NCBI RefSeq assembly: GCF_003034965.1
Contig: NZ_PZKE01000003.1
Span: 1 to 64,000 of the forward strand
Direction: 5' to 3'
Source: Fuscovulum blasticum DSM 2131
Lineage (GTDB): Bacteria > Pseudomonadota > Alphaproteobacteria > Rhodobacterales > Rhodobacteraceae
Length of the DNA stretch: 64,000 nucleotides
A model generated the notes under the pieces. It had not been told where the DNA came from. It was given only the letters and a program-made list of their open reading frames with translations, and did not search any database. Below, in pieces: positions 55,972-64,000 of the stretch. The stretch's first letter is position 1. Every line of letters starts with the position of its first letter. A program made the translations under genes and the position numbers.

Positions 55972-57027
55972 CTAGCCTTGCCGCCGGGCCATCCCCTGCA
56001 AGACCACCACCGCCAGCACGATCCGCACCACATGATGCGCGGTGACATAGATCACGCTCATCTGCAGGCTCAGCGCGATCAGGCTCATCTCGGCCAGCCC
56101 GCCGGGGGCAAAGGCCAGGAACACCGCCGCCACCGGCTCTCCGGTAAGGCCATGCAGGGCCGTGGCGAAGCCGAAGGCGATGGCCAGCGACGCCGCCGCA
56201 TTGGCCAGCGCCGCCTTGCCCGCCCGCAACAGCAGATCACGCCCGATCCCGGCAAACCGCGCGCCCAGGCCGGTGCCCAGCACCACCTGCGTCGCCGCGA
56301 TCATCCAGCCCGGCGGCACCCCCTGCACCCAGCCCGCCCCATGCACCGCGGCCGAAGCCAGCAGCGGCCCCGTCATGATCCAGCCGGGCAGCCGCAGCGC
56401 CCGCGCGCCCGCCACCCCCACCGCGCCTGCCAGCACCAGCAGCGCCGCATCCCGCGCGGTCAACGGCACACCCCCCGCCAGCGACACGCCCGAGGCCGAT
56501 CCGACCGCGTGGCCGGTCAGCACCAGAAAGATCAGCGGCACCGTCAGGATGGTCAGGATCAGCCGCAGGAACTGCATCACCATCACCACCCGCACATCGG
56601 CGCCCGCCGCCTCGGCCATGGTGACGCTTTCGATCAGCCCGCCCGGCACCGCGCCGAACAGCGCCTCTTTCCGGCCGATCCCCAGCCGCCGGCTGATCGT
56701 GAAGCTTGACGCCATGACCAGCGGCACGAAGGCCGCCACCGCCAGCAGCGACGGCGCCCAGCCCGGCATCTGTGCCAGAACCTGCGGCGTGAAGGCCCCG
56801 CCGATGGCCACCCCGATCACCGGCACGAAGGAAAACCGGAACCGCGCCGGCAGCGTGACCGGCTTGCCGAAGGGCCGCGCCCCGGCAATCGCCAGCCCCG
56901 CCGTCACCACCAGCGACCCCAGCAGAAACCCCAGCGGCAGCGCCGCCGCCCAGGCCAGCGCCCCCGCCACGGCGCCAATCGCCAGCGTCACCGCCAGCGC
57001 GGCCAGATCCACCCCGAACATCTGCAT
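55972..57027 (-). CDS. AbrB-family membrane transporter
   Basis: A 351-residue polytopic protein of the AbrB (putative ammonia monooxygenase) family, with two internally repeated halves: [20 protein letters not shown] and [19 protein letters not shown] share the LGxxLGxLxxxA pattern, and [20 protein letters not shown] and [20 protein letters not shown] share the PGGLxEM motif. The family is proposed to transport small metabolites; the earlier ammonia monooxygenase name is misleading. It follows slyX by 15 bases. Confidence 0.85.
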   Translation of the reverse strand: MQMFGVDLAALAVTLAIGAVAGALAWAAALPLGFLLGSLVVTAGLAIAGARPFGKPVTLPARFRFSFVPVIGVAIGGAFTPQVLAQMPGWAPSLLAVAAFVPLVMASSFTISRRLGIGRKEALFGAVPGGLIESVTMAEAAGADVRVVMVMQFLRLILTILTVPLIFLVLTGHAVGSASGVSLAGGVPLTARDAALLVLAGAVGVAGARALRLPGWIMTGPLLASAAVHGAGWVQGVPPGWMIAATQVVLGTGLGARFAGIGRDLLLRAGKAALANAAASLAIAFGFATALHGLTGEPVAAVFLAFAPGGLAEMSLIALSLQMSVIYVTAHHVVRIVLAVVVLQGMARRQG

Positions 57028-57042
57028 CCCGCGCCGGCCGGC

Positions 57043-57243
57043 TTACCAGTGCGGCGGGCGCACGTTGGCGGCGGGCGCCTCGCCCGCCATCGCCTCGCGT
57101 TCGGCCTCGCGCTCCAGCAGCATCTGTGCGCGGCGCGACAGCACCTCGATCTCGCGCGCCTGCCGGGCCACCACGTCCGAAAGGTCGTCCACGCTCCGCA
57201 TCAGATGCGCAACCCGTTCCTCCAGCGCCTCGATCCGGTCCAT
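57043..57243 (-). CDS. slyX: SlyX family protein
   Basis: A 66-residue coiled-coil protein that matches SlyX: an N-terminal heptad helix ([35 protein letters not shown]) and the conserved C-terminal RPPHW, equivalent to the PPHY end of E. coli SlyX. The molecular role of SlyX is not known. It is divergent from hisS and is followed by the AbrB transporter gene. Confidence 0.85.
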   Translation of the reverse strand: MDRIEALEERVAHLMRSVDDLSDVVARQAREIEVLSRRAQMLLEREAEREAMAGEAPAANVRPPHW

Positions 57244-57314
57244 TGCCGCCCCCGCTTGCCGCCCCGTTCCCCATCCGCTACAGCAAGCGCCGACCGATGC
57301 AAGGGGGCTCGCCC

Positions 57315-58784
57315 ATGTCCGAAGGCAAGATCCGCCGTCCCCGGGCCGAAACGCCCAAGGGATTCCGTGATTATTTTGGCGCCGAGGTGACCGAGCGCAA
57401 GGCGATGCTGGATGCCATCGCGGCGGTCTATCATCGCTACGGCTTCGATCCGCTGGAAACCAGCGCGGTCGAAACGGTCGAGGCGCTGGGCAAGTTCCTG
57501 CCCGATGTGGACCGCCCGAACGAAGGCGTCTTCGCCTGGCAGGATGAGGACAAGGACTGGCTGGCGCTGCGCTATGACCTGACCGCGCCGCTGGCCCGCG
57601 TCGCCGCGCAATACCGCAATGACCTGCCCAGCCCCTACCGCCGCTATGCGATGGGGCCGGTCTGGCGCAACGAAAAGCCCGGTCCGGGCCGGTTCCGCCA
57701 GTTCTATCAATGCGATGCCGATACGGTGGGCAGCGGCAGCGTTGCCGCCGATGCCGAGATCTGCGCCATGCTGTCGGACATCTTCGAAAGCCTCGGGCTG
57801 GCCGGCGTCTATGTGATCAAGGTCAACAACCGCAAGGTTCTGAACGGCGTGATGGAAGTGGCGGGCCTGTCGGGCGACGACAAGGAAGCCGAACGCGGCA
57901 TCGTGCTGCGCGCCATCGACAAGATCGACCGCCTTGGCGAAGAGGGCGTCCGCGCCCTGCTGGGCGCCGGCCGCAAGGACGAAAGCGGCGACTTCACCAA
58001 GGGCGCGGGTCTGTCGGACGAACAGGCCGAGGTGGTCATCGGCTTCACGACCGCCAAGCGCGAGACCGGCGCGGCCACCATCGCCCGGTTGCGCGAACTG
58101 GTCGGAAACTCGGCCATCGGCGCCGAGGGTGTAACCGAACTTGAGAGCATCGCCGCACTTCTTCAGGCACAGGGCTATGGCTCTGACCGCATCCAGCTAG
58201 ACCCCGGCGTCGTGCGCGGCCTTGGTTATTACACCGGCCCGGTGTTCGAGGCGGAGCTGACCTTCCAGATCACCGACGAGAAGGGGCGTCCGCGCAACTT
58301 CGGCTCGGTCGCGGGGGGCGGGCGCTATGACGGGCTTGTCAAACGCTTCACCGGGCAGGACGTGCCGGCCACCGGCATCTCCATCGGGGTTGACCGTCTG
58401 CTGGCCGCGCTGCGGGCCAAGGGGCGGGCCGGCGGGGCCACCGAAGGCCCGGTCGTCGTCACCGTGATGGACCGTGACCGGATGGCCGATTACATGGCCA
58501 TGGTGGGGGCGCTGCGGCAGGCCGGCATCCGGGCCGAGGTTTACCTGGGCAACCCCAAGAACTTTGGCAACCAGTTGAAATACGCCGACAAGCGCGGCTC
58601 TCCGGTGGCCGTCATCCAGGGCGGCAACGAAAAGGCGGCGGGAACCGTCATCCTCAAGGATCTGGTGCTGGGGGCGAAGATCGCCGAAAGCGCCACGCTT
58701 GAGGAATGGAAGGACCGCCCCGCGCAGGTCGAGGTGCCCGAGGCCGATCTGGTGGCGGCGGTGCAGCGGATGCTGGCGAAATGA
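57315..58784 (+). CDS. hisS: Histidyl-tRNA synthetase
   Basis: A 489-residue class II aminoacyl-tRNA synthetase. Class motifs are PKGFRDYFG (family start), motif 2 region [22 protein letters not shown], the histidine signature [20 protein letters not shown] and motif 3 [15 protein letters not shown]. The C-terminal anticodon-binding domain covers about residues 375-489 ([20 protein letters not shown]). It is the first gene of a hisS-hisZ-hisG operon, a common arrangement in alphaproteobacteria. Confidence 0.96.
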   Translation: MSEGKIRRPRAETPKGFRDYFGAEVTERKAMLDAIAAVYHRYGFDPLETSAVETVEALGKFLPDVDRPNEGVFAWQDEDKDWLALRYDLTAPLARVAAQYRNDLPSPYRRYAMGPVWRNEKPGPGRFRQFYQCDADTVGSGSVAADAEICAMLSDIFESLGLAGVYVIKVNNRKVLNGVMEVAGLSGDDKEAERGIVLRAIDKIDRLGEEGVRALLGAGRKDESGDFTKGAGLSDEQAEVVIGFTTAKRETGAATIARLRELVGNSAIGAEGVTELESIAALLQAQGYGSDRIQLDPGVVRGLGYYTGPVFEAELTFQITDEKGRPRNFGSVAGGGRYDGLVKRFTGQDVPATGISIGVDRLLAALRAKGRAGGATEGPVVVTVMDRDRMADYMAMVGALRQAGIRAEVYLGNPKNFGNQLKYADKRGSPVAVIQGGNEKAAGTVILKDLVLGAKIAESATLEEWKDRPAQVEVPEADLVAAVQRMLAK

Positions 58785-58809
58785 CCGGCTGTCCGGGCAG
58801 GGGCCGCGC

Positions 58810-59907
58810 ATGATCGCCAAGGCCGCCATCCGCGCCGAGGCCGAGCGCCTTCATGCCGCCTTCGTGGCCGCCGGCGCCGTGCCGGTCGAGGCTGACATCC
58901 TGCTGCCCGCCGAAACCCTGCTGGATCTTTATGGCGAGGACATCCGCGCCCGCGCCTATGTGACCGCCGATCCGATGGCCGGCGAAATGATGCTGCGCCC
59001 CGATTTCACCGTGCCCGTGGTGCAGGCCCATATGGCCGGCGGGGCCGATCCCGCGCGCTATGCCTATCTGGGCGAGGTGTTCCGCCGGCAGGAACATCTT
59101 GATGGCCGGGCGCGCGAATACCTTCAGGTCGGGTATGAGGTGTTCGACCGCGCCGCGCCGCAGGCCGATGCCGAGGTGTTTGCGCTGTTCGCCGGCCTGC
59201 TGGCCGATCTGGACCTGCGCCCCGCCACCGGCGACATCGGCATCCTGATGGCCGCCGTGAAGGGCCTGTCCACCACCGACCGTCGCCGTCAGGCGCTGTT
59301 GCGCCACATCTGGCGCCCGCGCCGGTTCCGCGCCCTGCTTGACCGTTTCGCCGGCCGCGCGCCCATGCCGCCGGCCCGCGCCCAGTTGCTGGACCGGCTG
59401 GCCGCCGATGCGCCGGCCGCGCTGATCGCCGCGGCGGGGCCGCTGGTCGGCCTGCGTTCGGCCGAAGACATTGCCGCCCGCGCCGAGGCGCTGATCGAGG
59501 ACGCCCGCGCCCCCGCCATCGCCGCGCCCGAAGCGGCGCTGCTGTATGATCTTCTGTCGCTGGAAGCCCCGTCGCGCGCCGCGCTGGCCCACCTGCGCGG
59601 CATCGCGCCGTTGCTGCCTGCCATCGGCCCGGCGGTCGAAACCTTCGCCGCCCGGCTGGACGCGCTGGCCGCGCGCGGGGTGGATGTGGACCGGCTGCCG
59701 TTCGAGGCCAGCCACGGCCGCACCACGCTGGAATATTATGACGGCTTCGTCTTCACCTTCGCCGCCGCCGATCCGGCGCTGCCCCCGGTGGCCAGCGGCG
59801 GGCGCTATGACGCGCTGACGGCGGTGCTGGGGCAGGGGCGGTCCATCCCGGCGGTGGGGGGCATCATCCGCCCCTCGCTGGTGGCCCGGCTCAGGGGGGC
59901 GGTCTGA
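58810..59907 (+). CDS. hisZ: ATP phosphoribosyltransferase regulatory subunit HisZ
   Basis: A 365-residue paralog of histidyl-tRNA synthetase that lacks the anticodon-binding domain and activates and gives histidine feedback to the short form of HisG. It has MLRPDFTVPVVQAH and AYLGEVFRRQEH (motif 2-like), LEYYDGFVFTF in place of the GLGYYTG signature, and ASGGRYDAL. Synthetase activity is not expected because the adenylation arginine and the histidine-binding motif are altered. GGGGCCG precedes the ATG, and its stop overlaps hisG by one base. Confidence 0.93.
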   Translation: MIAKAAIRAEAERLHAAFVAAGAVPVEADILLPAETLLDLYGEDIRARAYVTADPMAGEMMLRPDFTVPVVQAHMAGGADPARYAYLGEVFRRQEHLDGRAREYLQVGYEVFDRAAPQADAEVFALFAGLLADLDLRPATGDIGILMAAVKGLSTTDRRRQALLRHIWRPRRFRALLDRFAGRAPMPPARAQLLDRLAADAPAALIAAAGPLVGLRSAEDIAARAEALIEDARAPAIAAPEAALLYDLLSLEAPSRAALAHLRGIAPLLPAIGPAVETFAARLDALAARGVDVDRLPFEASHGRTTLEYYDGFVFTFAAADPALPPVASGGRYDALTAVLGQGRSIPAVGGIIRPSLVARLRGAV

Positions 59908-60617
59908 TGCTCAAGATCGGTGTGCCGTCCAAGGGCCGGCTGATGGAAAAAACCTTCGACTGGTTCGGGGCCCGCGGCGTGACCATGGCCCGCACCGGCA
60001 ACGAACGGGAATATTCCGGAGCGGTTGACGGGGTGGACGGGGTGGAACTGGTGCTGCTTTCGGCGGGCGAGATCCCGCGCGAACTGGCCGCCGGGCGCAT
60101 CCATCTGGGCGTGACCGGCAGCGACCTGATCCGCGACAAGCTGGCCGACTGGGACCGTCAGGTCGTCGACTGGGCCGCCATGGGCTTTGGCCATGCCGAT
60201 CTGGTGATCGCGGTTCCTGCCGGCTGGATTGACGTGGACACGCTGGATGATCTGGACGCCGCCGCCGCGGCCTTCCGCGCCGCGCATGGCCACCGGCTGC
60301 GGATCGCCACCAAATATCACCGGCTGGTGCGGGACTTCCTGACCGCCAACGGCGTGGCGGATTATCAACTGGTTGACAGCCAGGGCGCGACCGAAGGCAC
60401 CGTCAAGAACCTGACCGCCGAAGCCATCGCCGACATCACGTCCACCGGCGAAACGCTGCGGGCGAACCACCTCAAGATCCTGTCCGACGGGCTGATCCAC
60501 GCCTCGCAAGCCACGCTGTTTGCTGCCCGCGCGGCAGACTGGCCCGCGGCCAACCTCAGCGCGCTGGCGGCTCTGGCGGCCCGGCTGGGGCTGCCGGTGC
60601 CGCAGGTCTCCGGCTGA
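59907..60617 (+). CDS. hisG: ATP phosphoribosyltransferase, short form HisG
   Basis: A 236-residue HisG-S enzyme, the first step of histidine synthesis, condensing ATP with PRPP. It has IGVPSKGRLMEKTFDWF, LGVTGSDLIRDKLADW and the PRPP loop VDSQGATEGTVKNLTAE. The C-terminal regulatory domain of the long form is absent, which explains the coupled hisZ. The TGATG junction with hisZ ensures co-translation. Its 3' end overlaps the convergent EamA gene by 62 bases. Confidence 0.95.
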   Translation: MLKIGVPSKGRLMEKTFDWFGARGVTMARTGNEREYSGAVDGVDGVELVLLSAGEIPRELAAGRIHLGVTGSDLIRDKLADWDRQVVDWAAMGFGHADLVIAVPAGWIDVDTLDDLDAAAAAFRAAHGHRLRIATKYHRLVRDFLTANGVADYQLVDSQGATEGTVKNLTAEAIADITSTGETLRANHLKILSDGLIHASQATLFAARAADWPAANLSALAALAARLGLPVPQVSG

Positions 60618-61434
60618 CCAGCGCCACGCCCACCGCCGCCAGCGCCATGCCAGCCCAGGTCAGCGGCGGCACCGTCTCGCCCAGCAGGGGCCAGGCGAAC
60701 AGCGCCGACAGGGCCGGCACAAGGTAGAACAGCGACGACACGCGCGACACCGCGCCCGCCCGGATCATGGCCAGCAGCAGCGACATCGCCAGAAGCGAAT
60801 TGCCCAGCACCAGATAGGCCATCGACCAGACGAAACCGGGCGTCCAGTCGATGGCGGTGTTTTCCGTCAGCAGGGCGGCGGGCACGCAGAAGGCCGCGCC
60901 CACGGCATACTGGATCAGGTTCGCCGCAACCGGGTGATGCGCCGCCCCGAACCGCTTTTCATACAGCGTGCCGGCGGTGATGCCGATCAGCGCCAGAACG
61001 GTGCAGATCAGACCGAAAAGGTTTTCCGCCTGCACCGCCGACCGGCCAAGGATCGCCAGCGCCGCCCCCGCAAGGCCCAAGCCCAGCCCCAGCCAGCCCA
61101 GGGCGCTGACCCGTTCCCCCACCAGACGCGGCGCGATCAGCGCCACAAGAATGGGTTGCAGACAGACCACGATGGCCACGCCCCCGGCCGAAACGCCGGA
61201 TTTGAACGCCAGGTAGCACAGGCCGAAATACATCACCTGGATCAGGAACCCGACCACCGCCACATCGGCCATGCCGCGCGCGCCCGGAAAGCGCGGCCGC
61301 ATCACCAGCGCCACCGGCAGCAGCAGCACAAGGACAAGCACATAGCGCAGCGCCAGCACGGTCAGCGGCGCGGCATGGGCCACCGCCAGCTTGGCCACGG
61401 CAAAGCCGGCCGACCACAGGATCAGAAAGACCAC
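60556..61434 (-). CDS. EamA/DMT-family metabolite transporter
   Basis: An exporter-type protein of about 292 residues with ten hydrophobic helices in two EamA halves (LRYVLVLVLLLPVALVM, GGVAIVVCLQPILVALIAP; SMAYLVLGNSLLAMSLLLAM, LPVALSALFAWPLLGETVPP-like end). The substrate is unknown. The start shown is GTG, but the reading frame stays open upstream through TPPRPLWLRTAPV, a typical N-terminus for this family, to a CTG at 61473 that overlaps the rpiB stop. No ATG, GTG or TTG lies in that stretch, so translation may begin at CTG. Confidence 0.82.
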   Translation of the reverse strand: MVFLILWSAGFAVAKLAVAHAAPLTVLALRYVLVLVLLLPVALVMRPRFPGARGMADVAVVGFLIQVMYFGLCYLAFKSGVSAGGVAIVVCLQPILVALIAPRLVGERVSALGWLGLGLGLAGAALAILGRSAVQAENLFGLICTVLALIGITAGTLYEKRFGAAHHPVAANLIQYAVGAAFCVPAALLTENTAIDWTPGFVWSMAYLVLGNSLLAMSLLLAMIRAGAVSRVSSLFYLVPALSALFAWPLLGETVPPLTWAGMALAAVGVALVSRRPAAPAAPAGPPEPPAR

Positions 61435-61469
61435 CGGCGCGGTCCGCAGCCAAAGGGGGCGGGGCGGTG

Positions 61470-61919
61470 TCAGCTTTCCAGCGCCGTGATCATGTCGACC
61501 CGCGTCGCATGGCGGCCGCCCTCGAACTCGGCCCCCAGGAAGGCATCGACGATCTCCAGCGCCAGCCCTTCACCCACCACCCGCGCGCCCAGCGACAGCA
61601 TGTTGGCATCGTTGTGCTGGCGGATCATCCGGGCCGAGAACGGCTCGCAGCAGACGCCGCAGCGGATGCCGCGCACCTTGTTGGCGGCCATCATGATGCC
61701 CTGCCCGGTGCCGCACAGGATGATGCCCAGCCGGCAATCGCCCGAGGCGACCAGCCGCGCCGCCGCCTCGCCATGGGCGGGGTAATGCGTGCTTTCCGGC
61801 GTGGTCGGGCCGATGTCGACCACCTCCCACCCTTTGGCCGCGATGTGGCGGGCGATGGCCTGCCGCAAGGCAATGGCGGCGTGATCGCTGGAAAGGGCGA
61901 TGCGGTTGGTGGTGGTCAT
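61470..61919 (-). CDS. rpiB: Ribose-5-phosphate isomerase B
   Basis: A 149-residue RpiB/LacAB-family isomerase that interconverts ribose-5-phosphate and ribulose-5-phosphate. The N-terminal SSDHAAIALR, the catalytic Cys69 in GIILCGTGQGIMMAANK and His102 in MIRQHNDANMLSLG are all intact. The enzyme feeds the Calvin cycle and nucleotide synthesis. GGGACC lies seven bases before the ATG. It is followed by the EamA gene with at most a short gap. Confidence 0.95.
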   Translation of the reverse strand: MTTTNRIALSSDHAAIALRQAIARHIAAKGWEVVDIGPTTPESTHYPAHGEAAARLVASGDCRLGIILCGTGQGIMMAANKVRGIRCGVCCEPFSARMIRQHNDANMLSLGARVVGEGLALEIVDAFLGAEFEGGRHATRVDMITALES

Positions 61920-62072
61920 GGAATTGGTCCCGTCTTCCGAAGCGTTCCGGCGGCTTGCCGTTCGCGGCAAGATTGCCGCGTCGGCCGGGTGGCGGCAAGC
62001 CCGAAGGCGGCAGGCGGTTCGGTTCGGGGGGGCGGTTCGGGGGCGCGTGGTCCCCCGGACCGCCCGCCCGGA

Positions 62073-62621
62073 TCAGCCGCCGGTCCCCCGCAGGGCCAGA
62101 TGGCGGATCAGCGCGCGCGCCTCGGGCGGCGGGCGCTGCTCAAGCCGGGCATAGTCGGTGCCATCGGGCGCGCGGCGGACCAGGCCCAGCATCACCATGT
62201 CGCGCCGCAACAGCGCGGCATCGCCAAAGCTGTGCAGCCCGTTCAGCAGCGCGCTGAACTGCCGTTCGGTCCGGCTGCCGCCGACCGGCAGCCGCGCCCA
62301 CAGCGCCCAGAGGCACAGCACCTGCACATTGCGCCGCGCGGGCCAGCCCACCAGCCTGCCGGTGGCATCAAACTGGTTCAGCGCGCGGGCCACCAGCGTG
62401 TGATCCACTGCCTCGGGCGGTGGCGGCGGGCTGTCCAGTCGGGCAGCGGCGGCCTGCGCGGCCCCAAGGTGCTGCAGGTTGCGAAACCCCGCCGCGCGGG
62501 CCAGCATGTTCATCAGCGTCTGATGCGAGGGCGGGCTTTCGGCCGCCGTCAACTGGCGGGCCAGCGCGCGGGTAAAGGCCGAAAGATCGGCCACGGGAAG
62601 CGGAACAAGGGTTCGGGTCAT
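62073..62621 (-). CDS. DUF2087 domain protein
   Basis: A 182-residue protein. The C-terminal half is a DUF2087 domain: GRLVGWPARRNVQVLCLWAL, TERQFSALLNGLHSFGDAAL and LLRRDMVMLGLVRR followed by DGTDYAR. This domain often forms the C-terminal part of small transcription-factor-like proteins. The N-terminal half (SHQTLMNMLARAAGFRNLQHL) is helical with a GFRNLQHL element like that of glyoxalase-like or toxin-like helical repeats. The function is unknown. Confidence 0.8.
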   Translation of the reverse strand: MTRTLVPLPVADLSAFTRALARQLTAAESPPSHQTLMNMLARAAGFRNLQHLGAAQAAAARLDSPPPPPEAVDHTLVARALNQFDATGRLVGWPARRNVQVLCLWALWARLPVGGSRTERQFSALLNGLHSFGDAALLRRDMVMLGLVRRAPDGTDYARLEQRPPPEARALIRHLALRGTGG

Positions 62622-62638
62622 CTCAGGTCATCCGTTGC

Positions 62639-62789
62639 CGTGCCACAGCAGGGGTCGCGGGTCGCTGTCCTGGCGACGGGCACGGGGGGAAAACCGGGTG
62701 CTGTCCGTCTGACCTCTGGCAGGTTCAGCTTGCCCTTGCGGGGCCCAGCGACGCCTTGGTGAACTGCCGACCGGGCGCAGTCATAGCAC
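62639..62789. other. Intergenic region with long imperfect hairpins
   Basis: Two stem-loops can be drawn: CGTGCC with GGCACG (62639-62684), enclosing GTCGC/GCGAC, and GTGCT with AGCAC (62698-62789), enclosing CGTCTG/CGGGCG (G-U pairs) and GGCAGgTTCA/TGAACTGCC. No tRNA, SRP or riboswitch signature was found. The strand is undecided. It could be a small RNA or a chance GC-rich fold. Confidence 0.25.
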
Positions 62790-62838
62790 GGCGGCGCCGG
62801 GGCGGCAATTTCCTTCGCGGGAACCGGCCGACCGGCCC

Positions 62839-63267
62839 TCAGCGCAGCCCGATCTCGGCCAGCGCGCGGGCCAGTTCGGGCGGAAGCGTATCGTCCGCCC
62901 CCCGGCCTTGCGGCAGGTCGCGCGGGGCTTCGTCGGCGGCCAGATAGCGCCAGCCCTGAAAGGGGCGGCGCGGCGCGGGTTCGGTGCGGATGATTTCGGC
63001 ATCCAGCACCAGCGCACAGCGCGAAATCCCGTCGCCGCCCTGCACCGCCTCAAGCCCGACAATCCGCTGGCGGCACAGGATAATCCCCTTGATCACCCAA
63101 TACAGCGACCCGCCCGCCAGCACCTCGTCCTCGCGCTTGGGCCACATGCGGGTGATGTGCAGCGCCCGGCCCTGCGGCCACTGGCCGCGGTGGCTGTCCT
63201 GCCATTGGGCAAGGTCTTCCACGCTTTCGGCGCCGACGCAGAGCTTGAGGATGTTGAGATGAGTCAT
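62839..63267 (-). CDS. DUF1489 family protein
   Basis: A 142-residue DUF1489 protein, found across alphaproteobacteria and of unknown function. The family pattern is seen in NILKLCVGAESVEDLAQWQ, ALHITRMWPKREDEVLAGGS, LYWVIKGIILCRQRI and LVLDAEIIRTEPAPRRPFQG. The C-terminus WRYLAADEAPRDL is also typical. The DUF1489 member is often near DNA or RNA metabolism genes. It is divergent from nrdJ with 111 bases between the starts. Confidence 0.88.
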   Translation of the reverse strand: MTHLNILKLCVGAESVEDLAQWQDSHRGQWPQGRALHITRMWPKREDEVLAGGSLYWVIKGIILCRQRIVGLEAVQGGDGISRCALVLDAEIIRTEPAPRRPFQGWRYLAADEAPRDLPQGRGADDTLPPELARALAEIGLR

Positions 63268-63348
63268 GCCCGCAAGAATAGCCCTGCCGGTGGCCGTGGC
63301 AAGATTGACCGGGCGGGGGCAGGGGCGTATCTTGGGCTTTCCGCCCGT

Positions 63349-63357
63349 TTATCCACA
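63349..63357 (+). promoter_or_regulatory. Perfect DnaA box upstream of nrdJ
   Basis: TTATCCACA, the exact consensus DnaA 9-mer, ends 21 bases before the nrdJ start codon. DnaA is known to control ribonucleotide reductase genes in E. coli. Confidence 0.55.
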
Positions 63358-63378
63358 ACTTGAAGGACGATTCGCCCC

Positions 63379-64000
63379 ATGTCGCGATTCCATGCGCCCA
63401 TTGCCGAAGCCATCTGGGACATGAAGTATCGCTTCAAGGAAGCGGACGGCACGCCCATCGACGGCTCGGTCGAGGATAGCTGGCGGCGCATCGCCCGGTC
63501 GCTGGCCGAGGTCGAGAAGGAACCCGAGGTCTGGGAACCCCAGTTCTATGAGGCGCTTGAGGATTTCCGCTTCCTGCCCGCCGGGCGCATCACCGCCGGG
63601 GCCGGCACCGGCCGGCAGGTCACGCTGTTCAACTGCTTTGTCATGGGCACGATTCCCGACACCATGGCGGGCATCTTCGAAAGCCTGAAAGAGGCCGCGC
63701 TGACCATGCAGCAGGGCGGCGGCATCGGCTATGACTTCAGCACGATCCGCCCGCGCGGCGCGCCCGTGGCGGGCGTGGCGGCCGATGCCAGCGGCCCCCT
63801 GTCCTTCATGGACGTGTGGGATGCGATGTGCCGCACCATCATGTCGGCGGGCAGCCGGCGCGGCGCCATGATGGCGACCATGCGCTGTGACCACCCCGAC
63901 ATCGAATCCTTCATCGAGGCCAAGAAAGACCCCGCCCGCCTGCGGATGTTCAACCTCTCGGTTCTGGTGACCGATGCCTTCATGGCGGCGGTCAAGGCCG
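63379..64000 (+). CDS. nrdJ: Adenosylcobalamin-dependent ribonucleotide reductase (class II), 5' part
   Basis: The first 207 codons of a class II reductase; the gene runs off the window. The N-terminal SRFHAPIAEAIWDMKYRFKE and the core FLPAGRITAGAGTGRQVTLFNC with the first redox Cys (of the Cys pair) are family marks, followed by TMQQGGGIGYDFSTIRPRGA and SAGSRRGAMMATMRCDHPDI. The enzyme reduces ribonucleotides with B12 and needs no oxygen. GAAGGA lies about 12 bases before the ATG. B12 dependence matches the B12-dependent ecm in the same genome. Confidence 0.95.
   Translation, partial: MSRFHAPIAEAIWDMKYRFKEADGTPIDGSVEDSWRRIARSLAEVEKEPEVWEPQFYEALEDFRFLPAGRITAGAGTGRQVTLFNCFVMGTIPDTMAGIFESLKEAALTMQQGGGIGYDFSTIRPRGAPVAGVAADASGPLSFMDVWDAMCRTIMSAGSRRGAMMATMRCDHPDIESFIEAKKDPARLRMFNLSVLVTDAFMAAVKA

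Noticed and set aside
62639-62789. SRP RNA or cobalamin riboswitch
   Set aside because: The SRP GGAAGGAAGCA motif and a B12-box were looked for and not found; the region is also separated from nrdJ by a gene on the other strand.

Overview
The window reads as chromosome of a high-GC alphaproteobacterium of the family Rhodobacteraceae (order Rhodobacterales). The main evidence is the pair of ethylmalonyl-CoA pathway genes ecm and ccr (the Ccr protein is very close to the Rhodobacter sphaeroides enzyme as I remember it), the short HisG/HisZ pair, DUF1489 and DUF6455 proteins, a Hint_2-type secreted protein, a B12-dependent ribonucleotide reductase, and a dispersed GC-rich intergenic repeat of a type common in this family. 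No rRNA, tRNA, CRISPR array, transposase or phage gene was recognised, and no stretch over 300 bases lacks a gene. I made all start choices by reading ribosome binding sites, overlaps and family lengths.

Layout. 1-5.5 kb: a serine hydroxymethyltransferase-like enzyme and aldo/keto reductase operon with a divergent LysR regulator, deoD, and small unknown proteins including a tandem pair of secreted paralogs. 5.5-10.5 kb: ecm, a membrane acyltransferase and ccr. 10.6-15.9 kb: a superfamily I helicase, an Lrp-type RAM protein, pyrD, and a periplasmic 5'-nucleotidase. 16-17.6 kb: a two-gene operon pairing a HlyC-type acyltransferase with a VCBS-Hint protein, the most novel-looking system here. 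17.7-22.7 kb: a kinase-like phosphotransferase, a methyltransferase, an OmpA lipoprotein, an Ada-like repair protein, nth and a PfkB kinase. 22.8-25.9 kb: the zinc uptake locus znuA / zur-znuC-znuB with a Zur operator. 26-33 kb: a membrane-anchored unknown, a PepSY/DUF2946 pair, a GcvT-type demethylating flavoprotein, a DUF962 protein with a frameshifted tail, and a GH25 lipoprotein.

33-43 kb is the lithoautotrophy region: an EF-hand protein and a CxxC carboxymuconolactone-decarboxylase-like protein, an FAD oxidase, then cbbO-cbbQ-cbbS-cbbL (form IA Rubisco with its activase) read leftward, divergent cbbR, and a type I sulfide:quinone reductase. Three near-identical ATTC-N8-GAAT dyads, matching the sulfide-responsive SqrR/BigR operator, stand in front of sqr, the CxxC gene and the EF-hand gene. 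42.6-52.2 kb is one long leftward purine operon: xdhA-xdhB-xdhC followed by a BMP-type nucleoside ABC importer. Both xdhA and xdhB carry in-frame copies of the dispersed repeat. 52.4-64 kb is housekeeping: dnaE, an AbrB transporter with slyX, hisS-hisZ-hisG, a DMT exporter, rpiB, DUF2087 and DUF1489 proteins, and the first part of nrdJ, with a perfect DnaA box just upstream.

Together the genes describe a metabolically flexible organism: sulfide oxidation feeding electrons to the quinone pool, CO2 fixation by the Calvin cycle, acetate assimilation by the ethylmalonyl-CoA pathway, and scavenging of purines, nucleotides and methylated amines.
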